NCBI GenBank assembly: GCA_965153355.1
Contig: OZ231126.1
Location: 23,870,001 to 23,934,000, forward strand
Origin: Flaccisagitta enflata
Taxonomy: Eukaryota; Chaetognatha; Sagittoidea; Aphragmophora
Direction: 5' to 3'
Length of the DNA stretch: 64,000 bases
Position numbers and translations under genes: made by a program. Below are positions 16,594-29,583 of the stretch, in pieces; the stretch's first letter is position 1; every line of letters starts with the position of its first letter. The notes under the pieces are model-generated. The model had not been told where the DNA came from. It saw only the letters and a list, made by a program, of their open reading frames with translations, and ran no database searches.

Positions 16594-17329
16594 CGTATGC
16601 CTATTGGGTCGCACTAAGGCTCAAGATACCTCTCTATTCCGCTTAAATTGCATTCCATCTTACCTTTATTCCACCTCACGCTTAACCCTCAACGCACACC
16701 TCACATCTCCCCTCGCCTCTTATTCAACCTGTCACTTTGTTTCTATTTTGTTCCAGATGTGTTTGAATCTTGATCCTCTCCATTTCGTTCCCTTTCCGCG
16801 CCATCGCTGTCCCCAACGCGAATTGTACTCTCGATCAAAAACTAGGACAGTCCAACAGTTGCGTTTAAGGGGCTAAAAACGCCAAGAATAAAAGTACAAC
16901 CTACGGCCCAGTCGACGGACCGACGGACCGAAACTTGTTTTATAGATTCACGTGTATATGGCAAGCATTAGAACATCGAGTTACATTTGAACAGCGGCGG
17001 TCGTTAAGGGCTTTGTATACGACTTTAATACCTGCTGAACATGGTAACATGAACAATTGCAATATTTGCGTGTTGAGAAATCGTCGGCAGTAACGGGCAC
17101 CATTGGCGAAGGATGAACGAAATGAAAAGTAAAAGAAACGTGAATTGCCCCTGCCTCCCGGCCCTTCCCTTCCCCACCCTGGGTAACTTGATAGTATTAT
17201 CCCTCAACGAAGAATTTTCCATACTTTCTTTCCCTGCTTTGTTCATTCGTTCATTCCTTTCTTTCTTTCCTCCCTCATTTCTTCCGTGCTTTCTACCTTC
17301 CTCTATCCTCTTTCTTTCTTTCTTCTTTC

Positions 17330-17475
17330 CTTCAGTTGGTCCGATAGTTGGCTAATCTGTCTGTTGGTCCGATAGTTGGCCCATCTGTCCGTTGTTCCGT
17401 TGTTCCTGAAAACCGACCTCTGAGGCGTTTTGACTTCGCGTTACTGCCCCTGCCCAATGTACGCGACTATCAGAG
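17330..17475 (+). mobile_element. Diverged HPE copy
   Basis: GTTGGTCCGATAGTTGGC repeats, GCCCCTGCCCAATGTACGCG and ACTATCAGAG match the core, CCTGCCC block and subterminal word of HPE. Both ends are degraded. A TTTC array begins 12 bp downstream. Confidence 0.45.
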
Positions 17476-17485
17476 ATGTCCTAGC

Positions 17486-17486
<1 letters not shown>

Positions 17487-17549
<63 letters not shown>

Positions 17550-17565
17550 TTGTTCTTTCTTTTGT

Positions 17566-17646
<81 letters not shown>

Positions 17647-17703
17647 TTTCTGTTTATCCGTTTTCCTTATCCCTCTCCCTTACCTTCACTTCCCTTCACT
17701 TTC

Positions 17704-17773
<70 letters not shown>

Positions 17774-17782
17774 CATCTGTCT

Positions 17783-17835
<53 letters not shown>
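17487..17835 (+). repeat. Compound (TTTC)n-(TCTG)n-(CT)n array
   Basis: TTTC units 17487-17650, TCTG units 17705-17772, CT units 17788-17835, with short unique joins. Each motif differs from the next by one or two bases, as if they arose by serial slippage. Confidence 0.95.
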
Positions 17836-17842
<7 letters not shown>

Positions 17843-18075
17843 TTCTCATTTAGCTTTAAATTTCCCTTTTCCCATTTGTTTGATTTTTTTTCTTTCTTTT
17901 CAATATCACATCCAATTTTCTTAGGAAGCAAAAAGTTCCCTTTCTTTTTTTTTCTTTCCTTCGCGCAATTTCTTTTTTCCCCTCTTTTTTCTTCTTTATC
18001 CTTTTTCTGCTCCTCTTTTAATCTTCAGGGAGGCGTACACTTGCATTTATTCGCTCACACACACCAACACATACG

Positions 18076-18571
<496 letters not shown>

Positions 18572-18631
18572 CACAAATACATTTTGCGGTCATACGCCGA
18601 AACTTGCTCACGAATATCGGTCTGTGCACAC

Positions 18632-18668
18632 AATGCACCCTTGCACACAATGCACCCTTGCACACACC
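18632..18668 (+). repeat. Direct repeat of GCACCCTTGCACACAAT type
   Basis: ACACAATGCACCCTTGC occurs twice in tandem at a 17-bp period. Confidence 0.6.
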
Positions 18669-18751
18669 GGGCGGGCTGTGACGCACCAATTCATGTCGCT
18701 TTGATAACATACAGGCAGTTTATACGTAAAAGTACATCACTGATAATTTTT

Positions 18752-18872
18752 TAGTTGCGCCGAAGCACCCCTACAACTGGCTGTGTCCATCGCTCCGTCG
18801 GTCGGTCTTGTGGTCGATAACGCAAACATTTGACGATCCACACGGCGCACCTTACTGGCCTCCATGGCCTTC
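18752..18872 (+). mobile_element. HPE copy, subtype C
   Basis: TAGTTGCGCCGAAGCACCCC, TACAACTGGCTGTGTCC, a short GGTCGGTC core, ACGATCCACACGGCGCACCT and TTACTGGCCTCCATGGCC. The left word GCGCCG pairs with the distal CGGCGC. The CCCCTGCCCACCCG block of other subtypes is absent. Confidence 0.75.
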
Positions 18873-18879
18873 CTAAATG

Positions 18880-20000
18880 TCTGTAAGAACTTGTAAGAAA
18901 CAAGATAAGAGGGCCAGTTATCTGGCTGCTTTCAAATGGATGGCATATTCAAGCAGGCTCCAATTTGCGAGTTTACCATTTTCAAACCCAGAGCGATTTA
19001 GCTGTTGATGAAACAATTTTTTTTAGATTTAGTGACTTAGGCTCCTAGAAAACTCTTGGCTCACCTGTGGCTGCATCTCAAGATGTCTGTTCATCATTAA
19101 ACATGAATCGTAATCAAAGGTGAAGTACTATGTCTTAAGTAAAGCCTCGTCTGTCATCATTTCTCTCAGTGAAGTGCTCAGAGTCAGGCAGACTGACTAA
19201 CAAAATGACAGTGTCTCTTTGAAAGCCTCTTATGGCATTCTTAGTACTTTTGAACAGTATTTAAACAACTGCTGACCCAAAAACCCACATAATTCGGGAT
19301 GATTACATAAACAATTATCGGTGAAATCTGTAGACCTCACATTTTACTATTGTATGTGAACTAAAGTCGCATAAATTCATTAAAGAAAAAAAAAAGAAAA
19401 AGGAAAGTAAACCAAAAAATACGGTTCTTTCACCGAGATAGGTAATGAATGATAATTAACGATAACTGATAACTGATAACTGATATTGAACTGATGAACA
19501 AAACAGATGATATGAATGAGCAAGGTGAATTGGATAAAAAGATGGAGTATATGGAATTCATAAAAAGAAATGGATAAAATGAATCAAATGGTTGGAGATG
19601 AGGTGGAAGCACAATTTATCTACCCTCTCTAAAACAGGACAGTGCCAAATATGTTTCATGGTCAGAGACACATCTGGCCTGGTCTTGTCTGATGTGTTTT
19701 TGTAGATTCGGGAGCATGATGGTTATTTTATTAGCTTGAATTTTCCTCTTATGACTGGACGCGACTTAGTGTTCTTGAATATTACGGATAAAAATCTCGT
19801 ACTAGAACAATCGGAAGTATGCACTAACAGACTTGCAAAGATGTTTGTCATTGGTGGTTGTCTTTAAAGCAGTATTTTTGAAGAGGAGGGATCATCATTA
19901 TCTATCAAAAAATGGTCAACGATGCCTTCAGTGCCGTTGCCCAAAAAAACCGGAAGCCGGGAGGGAAAGTTTCAGCGGAACCGTGATAAGTTAGCTGCGT
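18880..20000. other. Mostly unique stretch
   Basis: Moderately AT-rich with only short tandem words (GATAACTGATAACTGATAAC at 19461-19483). No gene recognised. Confidence 0.5.
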
Positions 20001-20004
20001 CAGC

Positions 20005-20582
<578 letters not shown>

Positions 20583-20820
20583 GTGTGAAACGCATGTTCT
20601 ATCAACTCGTTTTATGCCTCATAACCGTGAATGTAATATACTTTTATTGCCAATATCTGAAGAAGAAAATTTGAAGACGGGCGAGGTGAGGACTGAGATG
20701 CGGAGGAGGAGGAAAAGGAGGAGGAAGGGGAGAGAAAGAAGGTAAGGAAAGGAAGGAAATTGAAAGGAACAGAGAGGCAGGAAAAAAAAAAGAAGAAAAG
20801 TGGAAGCAAGGAAAGAGAAA

Positions 20821-21013
20821 CAAGTGACGCGGGGTCACAATATCGTTGCGGACGGGTGGGTAGGGACATCCTACCCCCATCCATACCCCATGCCCCTCTC
20901 ACATGCACAAAAATCATCTGAAACGCTCATTTTCGCACTTTTCGACTTGTGTCCACGGACCAACCGACCGACGGACGGACAAAGCCTCTTATAGAGTTGC
21001 GTGTCCGCGACTG
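20821..21013 (-). mobile_element. HPE copy, subtype B'
   Basis: CAAGTGACGCGGGGTCACAA then TATCGTTGCGGACGGGTGGG, GCGTTTCGAC-like middle, GACCGACGGACGGAC core, and AGAGTTGCGTGTCCGCGACT. The GTGACGC..GGGTCAC end is itself an inverted repeat. Confidence 0.85.
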
Positions 21014-21365
21014 AAAAAGGAAAGGAAGGGAAAGGAAAGGAAGTGAAAGGAACAGAAAAGCAAGGAACAGATAAGAGGGGGAAAGAAAAGTCAGGGATGG
21101 AAAGGAAATAAACGGAATAGAAGGTAAATGAAAAGTAAAAAGAAGTGAAAGATGGAAAAGGGGAGGAAAGGGAAAGGAAAGATTGGATAGAAAATGAAAG
21201 ATAAAGGAAACGAAACGAGAGAAAAATGTTGGATTGAAGAAGAGGAAGAGAGGAATAGAAGGAAGGGAACAGGATAAAGAGGCGAAAAGGAGAGGGAAGA
21301 AATTAGTTGATGGGGGTGGGGTAAAAAGAACAGGATAAAAGAACAATGGAACCGAGGGAACGTAA
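21014..21365. repeat. GGAAAGGAAG-rich purine tract
   Basis: Degenerate GGAAA pentamer-like repeats between two HPE copies, with no gene. Confidence 0.6.
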
Positions 21366-21389
21366 GGAGAGAAGTTGTAAAGAAGGAGA

Positions 21390-21587
21390 TAACAAGGCCG
21401 GATACACGGCCATCAGTTGCGGACGGGTGGGCAGGGGCGGAAATGCAACTGTCCGTAACTAAAAATGTTCTAAAACGCTCATTTGCTCACTTTTCGACTC
21501 ATGTCCACGGACCGACCAACAAACTGACGGACCGACCGACCTACGGACGGACAAAGCCTCTTATAGAGTTGCGTGTCCGCAACTAAA
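21390..21587 (-). mobile_element. HPE copy, subtype B, with filler insertion
   Basis: ACAAGGCCGGATACACGGCC and the GGGTGGGCAGGGGCGGAAAT block are normal, then about 28 bp containing AACTGTCCGTAACTAAAAAT (a second, damaged left end) interrupts the element before GCTCATTTGCTCACTTTTCG resumes. It ends AGAGTTGCGTGTCCGCAACT. Confidence 0.8.
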
Positions 21588-21768
21588 AACGGTGTTGAAA
21601 ACATGGAATTGATGATGAAAGAGAGCAGAATTACAGTTTTCAGAGGAGTTATGCTCATAAAATGCATTTGAAATTTTTCTCTTGACAGATGGCGGAGGTA
21701 TCACGACGGAGATGAAGGAAACGTCAGTGTAAAAAAATATCCAAAGTGATTGATTCTGATGAAGATGA

Positions 21769-21966
21769 ACAAGGCCGGATACACGGCTACCGAAGTCGCG
21801 TGCGGGTGGGCAGGGGCCATATTTGAGGTCACCACACCAGTGAGGTCAAAGAAATAAAATCATAAAAAAAGTAAAGTGTGACCGACCGACCAACCGACCA
21901 ACCGACCAACCAACCGACCAACCGACCGACGGACAAAGCGGGTTGTAGAGTCGCGTGCACGCGACT
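21769..21966 (-). mobile_element. HPE copy, subtype A, full length
   Basis: ACAAGGCCGGATACACGGCT end, ACCGAAGTCGCGTGCGGGTG, GGCCATATTTGAGGTCACCA, a long GACCAACC core with about ten units, GCGGGTTGTAGAG and the palindrome AGTCGCGTGCACGCGACT. With the B copies at 20821 and 21390 it forms a three-element cluster, all on the same strand. Confidence 0.9.
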
Positions 21967-22007
21967 AAAAATGATGTAGAAAATAACTATGGTTGGACAT
22001 GGTTGTA

Positions 22008-22591
22008 ACACCCCTGACATAATTAGGCGAACTGGGAACATATGCCCTGGAGGGTGAAATATTGGCCCAAGCTCTTCAAGATTTGACATAGAGATAGCTA
22101 AAATGTCATATTTTAACATAGTTGAGCTACAGACGGCGATTATTTACTGGTAGAAGGGTGAGAAGGTGATAAGTCAGAAATGGCAAATCAGATTGTGACG
22201 GATTTTCCCAGAAATATTTTTACCAAAAGATGGCACAACCCTACAGCTGTTTTTTGCGGCCTATACCCAAGTTTTTTGGCCTTTGATGGCTAAAAACTCA
22301 TTCTGTAGATAAAACTAAGAGAGGAGGTCAAAGAAATGGGCAGGGCCAGCCCTTGAGGCTAAAAAAATGTGCAAAAAGAAACTTGGTAATGATGGACAAA
22401 GTGGAACTGTCTTTTATTAGAGAATGGCTATAAAATAGAATTTCAACCTATTCTTTTTGGTAATTTTGGCTGAACTTGGACGGTATTCACCTTAGCCCAT
22501 ATGTACATATCCCAAAGTACCATTTAAATCACTTTGTCAGGCTCAAATACATGTAATTCCACCCCAGTTCGCTTAATTTTGTCAGGGGTGT
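22008..22591. mobile_element. TA-flanked MITE, 584 bp
   Basis: Inverted ends ACACCCCTGACATAATTAGG and (inverted right) ACACCCCTGACAAAATTAAG continue to CGAACTGGG, about 28 bp. TA lies outside both ends (22006-22007, 22592-22593). No open frame inside. Confidence 0.7.
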
Positions 22592-22891
22592 TATTACCCA
22601 ATTTGAACCCGCATGACTGACATGAAGTTCTTCCAATGCAGTATCAAGAAACAAGCACAGAGCCACAGTTGATTAAAGAAAATATACGTTGAAAGCTTTT
22701 CATAACAGTTTCTAGAGCAAGTTCAAACGCTTGGTTTGTCCGTTGGACCTTTTATTCATATCGCATGAGTTGATAAATGTTAAGACGCAAATTTTTGCCC
22801 CCGCCCCAGTCGGCGACAATAATGAAACCCCGCGTTACTTGCGATACTCTTAACGTGCTCTGTTCCTTCCTGTCCCGAGCCTTGAAATTGG

Positions 22892-23737
22892 TTATGATGC
22901 CCTACTAGAAATGGCGGGGATATCAGTAATCAAGGTGATGATGACGATGCTGTGGTGTTGTTGGCGATTTTGACAGAGACAAAAGTACTGCTTGCACAAT
23001 GTTTCAGGTGTGATTTGTGTTTGAGTTCCCCTGTTCGGAACAGATAGCTCACGAGACGCTGGTTCTACTAGCGTTTCTTTTTTTCGAAAAACAGTGGTAG
23101 TGTCTTGGTCTTTGTCTTGGTACCCCGGAGGCGGGGCCGGCGGGGGGAGTGGGGGGATTGGTTTTGGCCAAACTGAGAAATTCGGCGAAAGTACCAAAGG
23201 TTTCGGTAACGGCAAATCGGGCGTTGATAGCGGTGGTCTCTGTATGGGTTGATGGCATTGGCGGCGTTTACAAAACTGGTGGTACCGTGGAAGTGGTACG
23301 GGTCTCAGACTTTCACTAAGGAGGGAAATGGCAACGGCGGGTATGAAAAGGCGGCAACAGCGAAGGTTTTGGCGTGGAACAGATGGTATCGGTTGTTTCG
23401 GAAAAGCAGGTTGTAGTGAGCAAGCTAAGGTCTTGATAGAAAGGGGAACTGACAACGGCGGTCTTTGCGGCTTAGGAAGCGGGTTTCGGAGGCGCGGAAA
23501 GGAATTTATCTCGGTGACAAGGTGTTGATGAAACCGCGCAAGTGATGACTCTCTCGGCCTCACCCTTTGCTCCAAAAAGTTGATTACATTTCCTCTTTTT
23601 CTTTTCCTCTTCCTCCTTTCTTCCTTCTTTCTTCCTTCTTCCTCTCCTCCTCCTCCTCCTCCTCCTCCTCCTCCTCCTCCTCCACCTTCCTCGACTTCAT
23701 CGACTTTCGTTCCTTCGACTTTCCTTATATCATTCAC
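22892..23737 (-). CDS. Unrecognised Pro-rich open frame, 281 codons
   Basis: Open across a GC-richer island. It begins with a Gly run encoded by the CTC repeat at 23644-23682, then a Lys/Arg stretch, then a Pro/Leu-rich part with repeated PLPKPQRPPLS and PLSTPDLPLPKP words. The DNA is a degenerate GGCAACGGCGG-type minisatellite, so the frame may be repeat-driven. The opposite strand shows broken Gly-rich frames with GFG words. No domain recognised. Confidence 0.25.
   Translation of the reverse strand: MNDIRKVEGTKVDEVEEGGGGGGGGGGGGGGEEEGRKKEERRKRKRKRGNVINFLEQRVRPRESSLARFHQHLVTEINSFPRLRNPLPKPQRPPLSVPLSIKTLACSLQPAFPKQPIPSVPRQNLRCCRLFIPAVAISLLSESLRPVPLPRYHQFCKRRQCHQPIQRPPLSTPDLPLPKPLVLSPNFSVWPKPIPPLPPPAPPPGYQDKDQDTTTVFRKKETLVEPASRELSVPNRGTQTQITPETLCKQYFCLCQNRQQHHSIVIITLITDIPAISSRAS
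23644..23682 (+). repeat. (CCT)n microsatellite
   Basis: About 13 trinucleotide units. Confidence 0.9.
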
Positions 23738-23846
23738 TTTAGGTTCTTTTTCTTTTTCCTTTTCAGTTGCTTTTGTTCCTCTCCGTTTTTTCCTTTTTTT
23801 CCTACCTCTTTTGTTCTTTTTTTTTTCTAATATGTTTTAGTAAAAA

Positions 23847-24097
23847 ACAAGGTCATTAGACCTAAGTCGCGTGCGTCGGCACTTTCAAAAAAAGTCAGAC
23901 AGACAGACAAACAGTTTTTTCTCCAAAAAGACATTTAAAACAGCTTTTTACTGCACCAAGCTTCTTCTCCACTACTTAGAGACGTTTAAAACGCGGTAAA
24001 AAATCTTTAAAACAACTTTGTCACCGACGGACCGACGGACGGACGGACCGACGGACCGAAAAGTGACTTATAGAGTTGCGTAGCACGCGACTAAAAA
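23847..24097 (-). mobile_element. Diverged HPE copy
   Basis: AACAAGGTCATTAGACCTAA, GTCGCGTGCGTCGGCAC, a core of GACCGACGGACGGACG near 24025-24055, and TAGAGTTGCGTAGCACGCGA. The middle 130 bp is unlike other copies. Confidence 0.6.
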
Positions 24098-24368
24098 CCC
24101 ATAGTTAAAACATGACATTCCTTCTCCGCCTATGCTTCATGTCCAAACCCAAAATTCTCCCACCTCACTTCGTTATCATTCCTCTTTCTGTTTTTTCCTT
24201 TTTCCTCTCTTCTTGTTCTCGGTTGTCTTTCTGATTTTCTTTGGTCTCACTCTTCCTCCCTCACTACTTGCCTATACTTCTGACTTGGTGTCTGCCTGTC
24301 AGTCACCCAATCTATCCATCTGTCTATCTTTCTGTCTGTTTATCAGAATTTGACTCTCCATCCGTCTA

Positions 24369-24371
<3 letters not shown>

Positions 24372-24424
<53 letters not shown>
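24372..24424 (+). repeat. (CT)n microsatellite
   Basis: Pure CT run ending at the inverted repeat CGCCGGCAACCGGCGCCG. Confidence 0.9.
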
Positions 24425-24428
<4 letters not shown>

Positions 24429-24563
24429 CGCCGGCAACCGGCGCCGACTTCCGGAAGCTTCCCGGATGTTGTATACAAGTTTATTGCTTTTGGAATCAGG
24501 AGACCAAAAAACGGTAACTAAGGAAAACTCTTTTTCGAAGAAGATGAAGACACAAAGAAGGAA

Positions 24564-24820
<257 letters not shown>

Positions 24821-24878
24821 AAAGGGGAGAGATGAGCCAAAGTTTAGCGGGAAGCACGGAAAGTGAATGAAGTTTTTC

Positions 24879-25266
<388 letters not shown>

Positions 25267-25452
25267 GACGACCCGGTTTCGTTTTATGGCCCCTCGTAAA
25301 AACAGAGATACTAAGATTCCAATTTGGCTGGAGAAAAACAGAGCCGTGGTGACGAGGACTTGGGTGCGGGATTAAAAGAGTTGGGTAAAGTATGCAGTGA
25401 TAAATTCATGTGTGGTTACGTAAAAGTTTGTTAATGATCAGAGTGGTTATAA

Positions 25453-25629
25453 TTGAACCCCGCTCTAACAAACCCGCCACCAATGAAATTCCGCCTATCA
25501 TGGATGCAAATTCACAGTACCTTCAAGTTCAACTGATTTCTTTTTATCTCCTCTATTGGTTATGACAGAACTCCGCCTATTACAAATAAGATTTGTTGGT
25601 CCTTTGAAATCCGTTAGAGCGGGGTTCAA
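25453..25629. mobile_element. Short inverted-repeat element
   Basis: TTGAACCCCGCTCTAAC (25453-25469) and its exact complement GTTAGAGCGGGGTTCAA (25613-25629) enclose 143 bp with a repeated CCGCCTAT word. The end resembles TTGAACCCCGCAATAACG-type ends of pogo/Tigger MITEs, and GTTATTGCGGGGTTCAACTG recurs alone at 48410. Confidence 0.6.
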
Positions 25630-25662
25630 CTGAGCGAAACTGAACGAAAGAAATACGCAGGG

Positions 25663-25790
25663 AAGTACCGGTCATAGCGAGTTTGGAAGTGCCGGGCATA
25701 GCATGTTTAGCAGTGCCGGTCATAGCATGTTTGGCAGTGCCAGTCAAAGAATGTTTGTCAGTGCCAGTTAAAGCATGTTTAGAAAATTCG
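25663..25790 (+). repeat. 24-bp tandem repeat, about five units
   Basis: Unit AGTGCCGGTCATAGCATGTT plus TGGC, with point changes between units. Confidence 0.75.
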
Positions 25791-25902
25791 ACAAACCAAC
25801 ATGTATCGACATTGTGACGGAATAGTTGCGCGGGTGGGTATATAGCTATAGCAAGCCGACATTCGGTCTTTCCCGATGTTAAAAAAGAAACACATACTAA
25901 AA

Positions 25903-26105
25903 AACAAGGCCGGAGCCATGGCCATTAAGTAGTCGCTTGGGTGTGGGCCGGGGCAGTAATGGGGGTAGGTAGGGGCAGCATGTGGCAGGGCGGGGCTGTC
26001 ATGTGGCTGGGCAGGGGCGGTGATGCTTAGAAATCAATATTTCAGTCAATTTCGCGTCATCTTGATTTTCGCGTTACCAACCAACCAACATACCTACCTA
26101 CGTCA
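25903..26105 (-). mobile_element. Diverged HPE copy
   Basis: AACAAGGCCGGAGCCATGGC, GTAGTCGCTTGGGTGTGGGC, a triplicated GGGCAGGGGC block (GGCAGGGCGGGGCTGTCATG, GGCTGGGCAGGGGCGGTGAT) and a weak ACCAACCAACC core. The terminal palindrome is lost. Confidence 0.55.
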
Positions 26106-26219
26106 CGGTGATATCAGTATGATTTGCGCATGAAAAGTTGAAATAAAAGGTGCGAAATTGGTGGATTTACAAAGAAAATTGGATTTTGTGCATAGGACAT
26201 GTCTCGCGTTAAATTCTAA

Positions 26220-28075
26220 GAAATACTGAGATATATCGTGAGCGATTTACCCTGCGTTAATTAACGGCACATTAACGCCTCTAATTAACAAAATTGTTAA
26301 TAAAAGGCAAAAAAGTACCATTAATTAACGGTGGTTTTTATGCTGTTAATTAACACTTAAAAAACAGTTGTTAATTAACGGTATATAGGTACCATGAAAT
26401 TAACTAAGAAAATTTTTTCAGAAATTCAATGAAAATCAGTGCTAAAAAATGTTGTTAATTATCAGGTACCTATATGCTGATAATTAACATGCTATTTTTG
26501 ATGTTAATTAACACCCCATTTTATGCGTTAATTAACACAAAAAAAATATAGATTATTAACAAATTGTTAAGAATATACAATTTTTTGGTGTTAATTAACG
26601 GGTGAAATGTGGTGTTAATTAACATCAAAAACAGTGTGTTAATTAACTCAAAAAAATATAGATTATCAACAATCTGATCAGGTACCTATATGCTGTTAAT
26701 CAACATGCTGTTTTTTATATTAATTAACACCAGATTTCATGCGTTAATTAACACAAAAAAAATACAGATTATTAACAAATTGTTTAGAATATACAATTTT
26801 TTTGTGTTAATTAACGGGTGAAATGTGGTGTTAATTAACATAAAAAACAGCCTGTTAATTAACACAAAAAAAATATTGATGATTAACAAATTGTTGAAGA
26901 TATACAATTTTTTTGTACCAATTAACGGGTCAAATGTGGTGTTAATTAACAGCATAGAGTTACCTGATCAATTTGTTAATAATCTATATTTAATCTGTGT
27001 TAATTAACACACTGTTTTTGATGATAATTAACACCATATTTCATGCTTAAATTAACCCTAAAACATTGTATATTTTCAACAATTTGTTTTTAATCCATAT
27101 TCTTTATGTGTTGAATAACGCATGAAATGTGGTGTTAATTAACATCAAAAACAGTGTGTTAATTAACACAGAAAATTATAGATTATTAACAAATTGATAA
27201 AGTACCTCTATGTTGTTAATTAACACCAGATTTCACCCGTTAATTAATACAAAAAAATTGTATATCTTTAACAATTTGTTAATCATCAATATTTTTTGTT
27301 GTTAATTAACGCATGAAATTTAGTGTTAACATAAAAAACAGCATGTTGATTAACAGCATATATGTACCCAATCAATTTATCAATAATCTGTATTTTTCCT
27401 GTGTTAATTAACAGGCTGTTTTTGATGTTATTTAACACCACATTTCACCCATTAATTAATACCAAAAAATTGTATGTCTTTATTAATTTGTTAATAATCT
27501 AAGTTTTTTTGTGTTAATTAACAGGTGGAATATAGTGTTAATTAACATCAAAAACAGCATGTTAATTAACAGCATAGAGGTACCTGATCAATTATTTAAT
27601 AATTTATATTTTTTTGTGTGTTAATTAACGCATGAAATCTGGTGTTAATTAATACAAAAAACAGCATATTGATTAACAGCATATAGGTACCTGATCAAAT
27701 TGTTAATAATCTATATTTTTTTTGTGTTAATTTACACACTGTTTTTGATGTTTATTAACACCATATTTCACCTGTTAATTAACACAAAAAAATTGTAAAT
27801 TTTTAACAATTTGTTAATAATCTATATTTTTTTTGTGTTAATTAACACATAAAATGGGGTGTTAATTAACATCAAAAATAGCATGTTAATTAACAGCATA
27901 TAGGTACCTGATAATTAACAACAGCTTTTAGCACTTATTTTCATTGAATTTCTCAAAAATAAAAAAATGTTTTTCTTAGTTAATTTTATGGTACCTATAT
28001 AGTGTTAATTAACGGCGTTAAAGTACTGTTAATTACCATGGCCAAAATCAGGGACGATATACCAGGAAATACTCC
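26220..28075. mobile_element. Foldback element of GTTAATTAAC palindromes
   Basis: Dozens of TTAATTAAC words spaced 20-60 bp, with connecting motifs ATCAAAAACAG, GGTACCTATATGCTG and ATAGATTATTAACAAATTGT in both orientations. The subterminal 26381-26480 and 27893-28010 are inverted copies (AGGTACCAT..AATTAACTAAGAAA..GAAATTCAATGAAAAT..AGTGCTAAA). Outermost, TATATCGT-n-GATTT also mirrors. No open frame inside over 73 codons. Confidence 0.75.
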
Positions 28076-29478
28076 AAACATGAAAATTCGCATGTTGAAT
28101 AACATGGGTCATGGCGTCGGTCTTAATACGTAAAGGGCAACAGAAACAGTTCTATGATTTTGCATGACAACATTTAACTTTTCGTGCACTTTTTTTTAAG
28201 AGTTTGATGCTTCACTCAGTATCCTGGGACATTGCCAATGCGAAATCAATACCATTGATCAGTTTTTCGTTTTTTCACCTGCTCTAGAGAGTATGATAAG
28301 AGTATGACTGTGTGAGACTGAAATCTTATTAATAGCTCCATTACATTGCAGCGCATTTCTCTTTAAAAGAGAATGTTCAGTCGAATTTGCTGTTTCTCTA
28401 CACTTCGTCCTACCCACTAACGGACACATCCTCTTATAGTAGCAAGGGGATACCTAAAAATTCTATCTCACTTTTTCGGATAATATTGATGAAATAAGCC
28501 TAATAAGGTATTTTTAAAAGTATATCTTCAATGAAATATTGACCAGGAACAATTTTTATACAAACCAGACAATGATAACTAAACGGAATTTGAGTTAAAA
28601 TAATCGTTCATTTCTGCTTTCTGCCTTCCACCAAAGTTGTTTTGCTCAGTAGTTTTCATTTAAATATGCCCTGGAAAGATGTGATCGGGAGAAGGGGTGC
28701 ATATTGGAGAAAATATTTTTTGAAAACAGTTTTCAACAGTATGAAATCTACTCTATCGCATATGTGTGAATCGCGCGTATGGAAGAATTTTGAGACTCCC
28801 TTCTATTCATTCAAAGATGATAGTTTTTTCAGCATTTTCTCAGGATTCCGTTTCTTATTTTTTCTCGTTTTTCAATGTTGCTTGATTGTCTCAGGTGTGA
28901 TTTGACGTATATCTGCCCATGTGAGCATATTTAAAGCTTTTAACCATGTTTTCACCATTTATCTCATGTATATCAAACTCATTTTTACGCACAAATTAGA
29001 CATTTTTCAACGATAGATCACAGTGTTTTGAACAGTTACGTGACCGGTCTCTACTATAACTTATAGAGTCACTCAGCAAGCGACTTAAAGCAGGAAAAAT
29101 GAAAAGAAAAGAAAAACGAGCTAAACAGAAATCTCTTTCTTGAATTTTCATTTTTTTCCCTCTGTGCGCCGGCCGCCGGCCGCTTCCTCTTTCTTCATGT
29201 GTGGTGCCACTGTTGATGCTGCTGCTGTTGATGTTGCTACTGCTGCAGCTGCTGTGGCTCCAGCTGCTAATTGCGCCAGAGCCAGGGCCTCCTAAACTAC
29301 GCAAGTTTTTTCTTTCGTTCAGTGAATCTGACAGTCGAGTATTTCTGAGATTGAGTACTTGCATGATGTAATTTGATTTATTGCTGTAAAAAACGAGACA
29401 GGTCATTCTAAGAAAAAAAGACGTTGCTCGCACAGAAATTTTTGTTTTTTCATGACATCATCAAATTCATCACTCTCT

Positions 29479-29480
<2 letters not shown>
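28076..29480. other. Mostly unique stretch with small HPE remnants
   Basis: ACGGACACATCCTCTTATAG (28419-28438) and CTTATAGAGTCACTCAGCAA (29059-29078) are HPE end fragments. GCGCCGGCCGCCGGCCGC (29166) is a GC-rich inverted word. No gene recognised. Confidence 0.45.

Positions 29481-29484
<4 letters not shown>

Positions 29485-29565
<81 letters not shown>
29485..29565 (+). repeat. (CT)n microsatellite
   Basis: Pure CT run, ending 18 bp before the HPE copy at 29584. Confidence 0.95.
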
Positions 29566-29568
<3 letters not shown>

Positions 29569-29583
29569 ATTTTTCCATCTCTT

